Assembly: GCF_002386445.1 (NCBI RefSeq)
Contig: NZ_DGIR01000021.1
Coordinates: forward strand, 1 to 64,000
Source of the DNA: Pseudomonas sp. UBA4617
GTDB taxonomy: Bacteria; Pseudomonadota; Gammaproteobacteria; Pseudomonadales; Pseudomonadaceae
Length of the DNA: 64,000 nucleotides
Direction of reading: 5' to 3'
The translations under genes were made by a program, and so were the position numbers. The stretch's first letter is position 1. Each line of letters opens with the position of its first letter. Of this stretch, positions 61,076-64,000 are shown piece by piece. The notes below the pieces were generated by a model. That model was not told the DNA's origin. It was given only the letters and a program-made list of their open reading frames with translations, and searched no databases.

Positions 61076-61462
61076 TTAGATCAAGCCTTTCTTCTGCTTG
61101 TAATCGCGTACCGCTGCCTTGATGGCATCTTCGGCGAGTACCGAGCAGTGGATCTTGACCGGCGGCAACGCCAGTTCTTCGGCCAGCTGGGTGTTCTTGA
61201 TGGTTTCGGCTTCGTCCAGGGTCTTGCCCTTCATCCACTCGGTGGCGAGGGAGCTGGAAGCGATGGCCGAACCGCAGCCGTAGGTCTTGAACTTGGCGTC
61301 TTCGATCACGCCCTGCTCGTTGACCTTGATCTGCAGGCGCATCACGTCACCGCAGGCCGGGGCGCCGACCATGCCGGTGCCAACGTCCGGGTCTTCGGCA
61401 TTCATCTTGCCGACGTTGCGCGGGTTTTCGTAGTGGTCGATGACCTTTTCACTGTATGCCAT
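61076..61462 (-). CDS. iscU: IscU, Fe-S scaffold protein
   Basis: IscU (128 residues) is the scaffold on which clusters are built. Cys37 (GAPACGDVM), Cys63 (YGCGSAIASS) and Cys106 (KIHCSVLA) are present, plus Asp39 and the HscA-recognition motif LPPVK. Start ATG 61462. Confidence 0.98.
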   Translation of the reverse strand: MAYSEKVIDHYENPRNVGKMNAEDPDVGTGMVGAPACGDVMRLQIKVNEQGVIEDAKFKTYGCGSAIASSSLATEWMKGKTLDEAETIKNTQLAEELALPPVKIHCSVLAEDAIKAAVRDYKQKKGLI

Positions 61463-61508
61463 GGTGCAATTCCTTCCTCATCAGGGAGCCGCTCTTGCCG
61501 GCGACTGC

Positions 61509-62723
61509 TTAGTGGGCGGCCCACTCGATCTTGGAGATGTCAACGCCGTCTTTGTACATGTCCCACAGCGGCGACAGCTCACGCAGTTTGTTCACTGCCT
61601 CGCAGACTTTCTGCGCGGCGTAGTCGACTTCTTCTTCAGTGGTGAAACGGCCGAAGGAGAAGCGGATCGAGCTGTGCGCCAGCTCGTCGTTGCGGCCCAG
61701 GGCGCGCAATACGTAGGACGGTTCGAGCGACGCGGAGGTGCACGCCGAACCGGACGATACGGCGATGTCCTTCAGCGACATCAGCAGCGATTCGCCTTCG
61801 ACGTAGTTGAAGCTCAGGTTCAGGTTATGCGGCACGCGGGCGGTCTGGCTGCCGTTGACGTACAGCTCTTCAAGGTTGGAAACCTGCTTGAAGAAGCGCT
61901 CGCTCAGGGCCTTGATGCGTACGTTTTCCGCGGCCATTTCCTGCTTGGCGATGGCGAAGGCTTCGCCCATGCCGACGATCTGGTGGGTCGGCAGGGTGCC
62001 CGAACGCATGCCCCGCTCATGGCCACCGCCGTGAATGATGGCTTCCAGGCGTACCCGCGGCTTGCGGCTGACGTACAGCGCGCCAATACCCTTGGGACCG
62101 TAGACCTTGTGCGCCGAGAACGACATCAGGTCGACTTTCAGCTTTTGCAGGTCGATTTCGACCTTGCCGGCCGACTGGGCGGCGTCGACGTGGAACAGAA
62201 CGCCACGCGAGCGGGTCAGTTCGCCGATGGCGGCGATATCGTTGATCGAGCCGACTTCGTTGTTCACGTGCATCAGCGAGACCAGGATGGTGTCGTCACG
62301 CAGCGCTGCCTCTACCATGGCCGGGGTGACGATGCCGTCTTCGCCCGGCTCCAGGTAGGTGACTTCGAAACCTTCACGCTCCAGCTGGCGGGCGGTGTCC
62401 AGGACTGCCTTGTGCTCGATCTTGGAGGTGATGATGTGCTTGCCCTTGGTCTGATAGAAGTGCGCGACTCCTTTCAGCGCGAGGTTGTCGGACTCGGTGG
62501 CACCGCTGGTCCAGACGATTTCGCGCGGATCGGCATTGATCAGTTCGGCAACCTGACGGCGGCCGTTTTCGACCGCTTCCTCGGCCTTCCAGCCGAAGAC
62601 GTGGGAGCGGGAAGCCGGGTTACCGAAGTTTCCGTCGACCAGCAGGCACTCGGCCATTTTCTGGGCCACGCGTGGATCGACCGGAGTGGTCGCGGAGTAA
62701 TCGAGGTAGATCGGCAACTTCAT
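61509..62723 (-). CDS. iscS: IscS, cysteine desulfurase
   Basis: IscS (404 residues) supplies sulfur for Fe-S clusters and tRNA thiolation. PLP lysine Lys206 (FSAHKVYGPKGIGAL) and catalytic Cys328 (SSGSACTSAS) are at the same places as in E. coli. N terminus MKLPIYLDYSATTPVDPRVA. Start ATG 62723, 46 bp after the iscR stop. Confidence 0.98.
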   Translation of the reverse strand: MKLPIYLDYSATTPVDPRVAQKMAECLLVDGNFGNPASRSHVFGWKAEEAVENGRRQVAELINADPREIVWTSGATESDNLALKGVAHFYQTKGKHIITSKIEHKAVLDTARQLEREGFEVTYLEPGEDGIVTPAMVEAALRDDTILVSLMHVNNEVGSINDIAAIGELTRSRGVLFHVDAAQSAGKVEIDLQKLKVDLMSFSAHKVYGPKGIGALYVSRKPRVRLEAIIHGGGHERGMRSGTLPTHQIVGMGEAFAIAKQEMAAENVRIKALSERFFKQVSNLEELYVNGSQTARVPHNLNLSFNYVEGESLLMSLKDIAVSSGSACTSASLEPSYVLRALGRNDELAHSSIRFSFGRFTTEEEVDYAAQKVCEAVNKLRELSPLWDMYKDGVDISKIEWAAH

Positions 62724-62769
62724 TTGTCTCTCCTATCAGGCGGTGGCGTCGCTCGTCGTCCCAGCGGGA

Positions 62770-63261
62770 TCAATCGACGGCGGACGTCTCAATCTTGTCC
62801 AGCTGGGCGACTCGGCCTGCGACACGACGCAGGTCCTGGCGCTGGGCGACTTCCTGCACCTCGCGGCGCATGACGAGGTCGGCCAGGCTGATGCCGCTGA
62901 GGAATTCATGGATCTGCTGGCTGAGGTCGCACCACAGGTGGTGGGTCAGGCAGGTATCACCGGCATGGCAGTCCCCGAGGCCCTGGCAGCGCGTGGCATC
63001 GACCGATTCGTTGACCGCATCGATGACCTGGGCTACCTGGATGGTTTCCATGCCCCGCGACAGCTGGTAGCCACCGCCTGGACCGCGCACGCTGGAAACC
63101 AAGCTGCTGCGGCGCAGCTTGGCGAACAGCTGTTCCAGATAAGAAAGGGAAATGCCCTGGCGCTCGGAAATATCGGCCAAAGACACCGGCCCATGCTGCG
63201 CGTGCAACGCCAGGTCGAGCATGGCGGTCACGGCGTATCGGCCTTTGGTAGTCAGTCGCAT
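62770..63261 (-). CDS. iscR: IscR, Fe-S-sensing repressor
   Basis: IscR (163 residues) is an Rrf2-type regulator that represses the isc operon when it holds a 2Fe-2S cluster. Ligands Cys92, Cys98, Cys104 and His107 are all conserved. The HTH lies at ISERQGISLSYLEQLFAKLR. Start is ATG 63261 (MRLTTKGRYAVTAMLDLALH). Two candidate binding sites overlap its promoter (63299-63355). Confidence 0.97.
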   Translation of the reverse strand: MRLTTKGRYAVTAMLDLALHAQHGPVSLADISERQGISLSYLEQLFAKLRRSSLVSSVRGPGGGYQLSRGMETIQVAQVIDAVNESVDATRCQGLGDCHAGDTCLTHHLWCDLSQQIHEFLSGISLADLVMRREVQEVAQRQDLRRVAGRVAQLDKIETSAVD

Positions 63262-63298
63262 GGCTATTGGGTACCACGGGAGTTTCGGGATGTGTGCG

Positions 63299-63327
63299 AG
63301 TATGCGATTCCCGAGCATTTAAGTCAA
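63299..63327 (-). promoter_or_regulatory. Sigma-70-type promoter of iscR
   Basis: On the minus strand TTGACT (-35, 63327-63322) and CATACT (-10, 63304-63299) are 17 bp apart. The -35 sits inside the IscR site. Confidence 0.75.
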
Positions 63328-63331
63328 CTAT
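63307..63331 (-). promoter_or_regulatory. IscR type 1 site 1
   Basis: Read on the minus strand, the 25-bp site starts ATAGTTGACT and ends GCTCGGGAAT. Both half-sites match the type 1 IscR consensus. It covers the -35 box, which fits repression by cluster-loaded IscR. Confidence 0.8.
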
Positions 63332-63355
63332 TAGACCTACTGCTTTAGTCGGGTT
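63331..63355 (-). promoter_or_regulatory. IscR type 1 site 2
   Basis: Directly upstream of site 1, the minus strand reads AACCCGACTA, then AGCAGTAGGTCTAA. The left half matches type 1 well; the right half is weaker. Paired sites are known at isc promoters of enterobacteria. Confidence 0.55.
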
Positions 63356-63440
63356 TGCATCTGGGAGGCGGGCGCGAGTGTAGCAGACCAGGGGCGCCAG
63401 CACACGCCCCGTATGTCATTGCACCGCGGACACGGCGCAA

Positions 63441-64000
63441 TCAATGCGTCTGAGTGTCGCGCTGGGCCACCTGAGCGACATCCTTGAAGTCATCTTCCGG
63501 CAGCGCGGGCAGCTCCTTGGCGCAATAGTCGCTGCCCATCTTGGTCAGGGCCCCGCACATCCCCTCAAGCCGCTCGTCGACCGCTTGCAGGTGATCGAGC
63601 ATCTGGCCGATAGCACGGGCCACCGGATCGGGCATGTCGCCGCTGACACCGTAGGCATCGAAACCGATTTTCTCGGCCATGGCCTTGCGCTTGGCCTCCA
63701 CTTCAGTGTCTTCGCTCTTGACGATGATCCGCCCCGGGATACCCACCGCCGTGGCGCCCGCCGGCACCGCCTTGGTCACCACTGCATTGGAGCCGATCTT
63801 GGCCCCGGCGCCGACGGTGAACGGGCCCAGCACCTTGGCCCCCGCCCCTACGACCACGCCGTTTTCCAGGGTGGGGTGGCGCTTGCCCTTGTTCCAGCTT
63901 GTGCCGCCCAAAGTCACCCCCTGATACAAGGTGACATCATCGCCGATCTCGGCGGTTTCACCAATGACGATGCCCATGCCGTGGTCAATGAAGAAGCGTC
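63441..64000 (-). CDS. cysE: Serine O-acetyltransferase (5' end beyond window)
   Basis: CysE acetylates serine, the first step to cysteine. Only the C-terminal part is in the window. The catalytic region reads FFIDHGMGIVIGETAEIGDD, followed by left-handed helix hexapeptides (VTLYQGVTLGGTSWNKGKRH, NGVVVGAGAKVLGPF). The C-terminal tail is longer than in E. coli and rich in acidic residues (PALPEDDFKDVAQVA). It lies just upstream of iscR on the same strand, so sulfur supply and Fe-S synthesis genes adjoin. Confidence 0.93.
   Translation of the reverse strand, partial: RFFIDHGMGIVIGETAEIGDDVTLYQGVTLGGTSWNKGKRHPTLENGVVVGAGAKVLGPFTVGAGAKIGSNAVVTKAVPAGATAVGIPGRIIVKSEDTEVEAKRKAMAEKIGFDAYGVSGDMPDPVARAIGQMLDHLQAVDERLEGMCGALTKMGSDYCAKELPALPEDDFKDVAQVAQRDTQTH

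Overview
The window reads as a chromosomal segment of a fluorescent pseudomonad, most likely of the Pseudomonas putida group. It is GC-rich and densely coded. Gene order matches known Pseudomonas neighbourhoods (mreBC/gatCAB, roxSR, dppA-opdP-dppBCDF, piuABC-speC, and the isc-to-der cluster), and the gaps hold the REP-type inverted repeats typical of P. putida. No prophage, insertion sequence, CRISPR array, tRNA or rRNA was seen. All assignments come from reading the sequence; no database search was run.

Layout. 1-2.1 kb: mreC (cut by the window edge) and mreB on the minus strand, for cell shape. 2.3-5.5 kb: divergent gatCAB, which corrects mischarged tRNA. 5.7-7.5 kb: a short RlpA-like lipoprotein, a cation/Ca2+ exchanger-family protein and a carboxymuconolactone-decarboxylase-fold protein. 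7.6-10 kb: the aromatic amino-acid permease AroP and an AEC-family carrier, both minus. 10.2-12 kb: the redox two-component system RoxS/RoxR. 12.2-12.9 kb: a periplasmic SIMPL-domain protein. 13.2-23.9 kb: a dipeptide-uptake locus with three DppA-type binding proteins, an OprD-family porin and the DppBCDF transporter. 24-28 kb: a 24-residue membrane peptide, an AraC regulator with an NTF2-like domain, an amine oxidase-like flavoprotein, a cupin and a PotF-like polyamine-binding protein. 28.1-29.7 kb: prfC. 30.3-33.7 kb: a four-gene osmoprotectant (OsmU/OpuC-type) ABC transporter behind a long, hairpin-rich leader. 33.7-37.7 kb: fecI-fecR-fecA ferric citrate signalling and uptake. 38.2-39.4 kb: speC. 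39.5-46.1 kb: an iron locus with a SEL1 protein, piuC, piuA and piuB. 46.2-48.2 kb: an aminotransferase/omega-amidase pair. 48.4-63.3 kb: a minus-strand housekeeping run, iscR-iscSUA-hscBA-fdx-iscX, ndk, rlmN, pilF, rodZ, ispG, hisS, yfgM, bamB, der. 63.4 kb to the end: cysE, cut by the window edge.

How the parts work together. Three iron themes recur: FecIRA (signal-driven ferric citrate uptake), PiuABC (TonB receptor, membrane flavin reductase and Fe/2OG oxygenase) and the Isc machinery under IscR. RlmN and IspG, both Fe-S enzymes, lie just downstream of isc. Nitrogen scavenging is covered by the dipeptide locus, AroP, the polyamine cluster and SpeC.

The most unusual points are two genes (mreC and the exchanger) whose only sensible start is ATT, a Glu-to-Gln change in the first ion-binding repeat of the exchanger, an easily missed 24-residue membrane protein with a strong ribosome-binding site, possible structured leaders before the osmoprotectant operon and speC, and the AraC/NTF2-polyamine cluster with an orphan binding protein.
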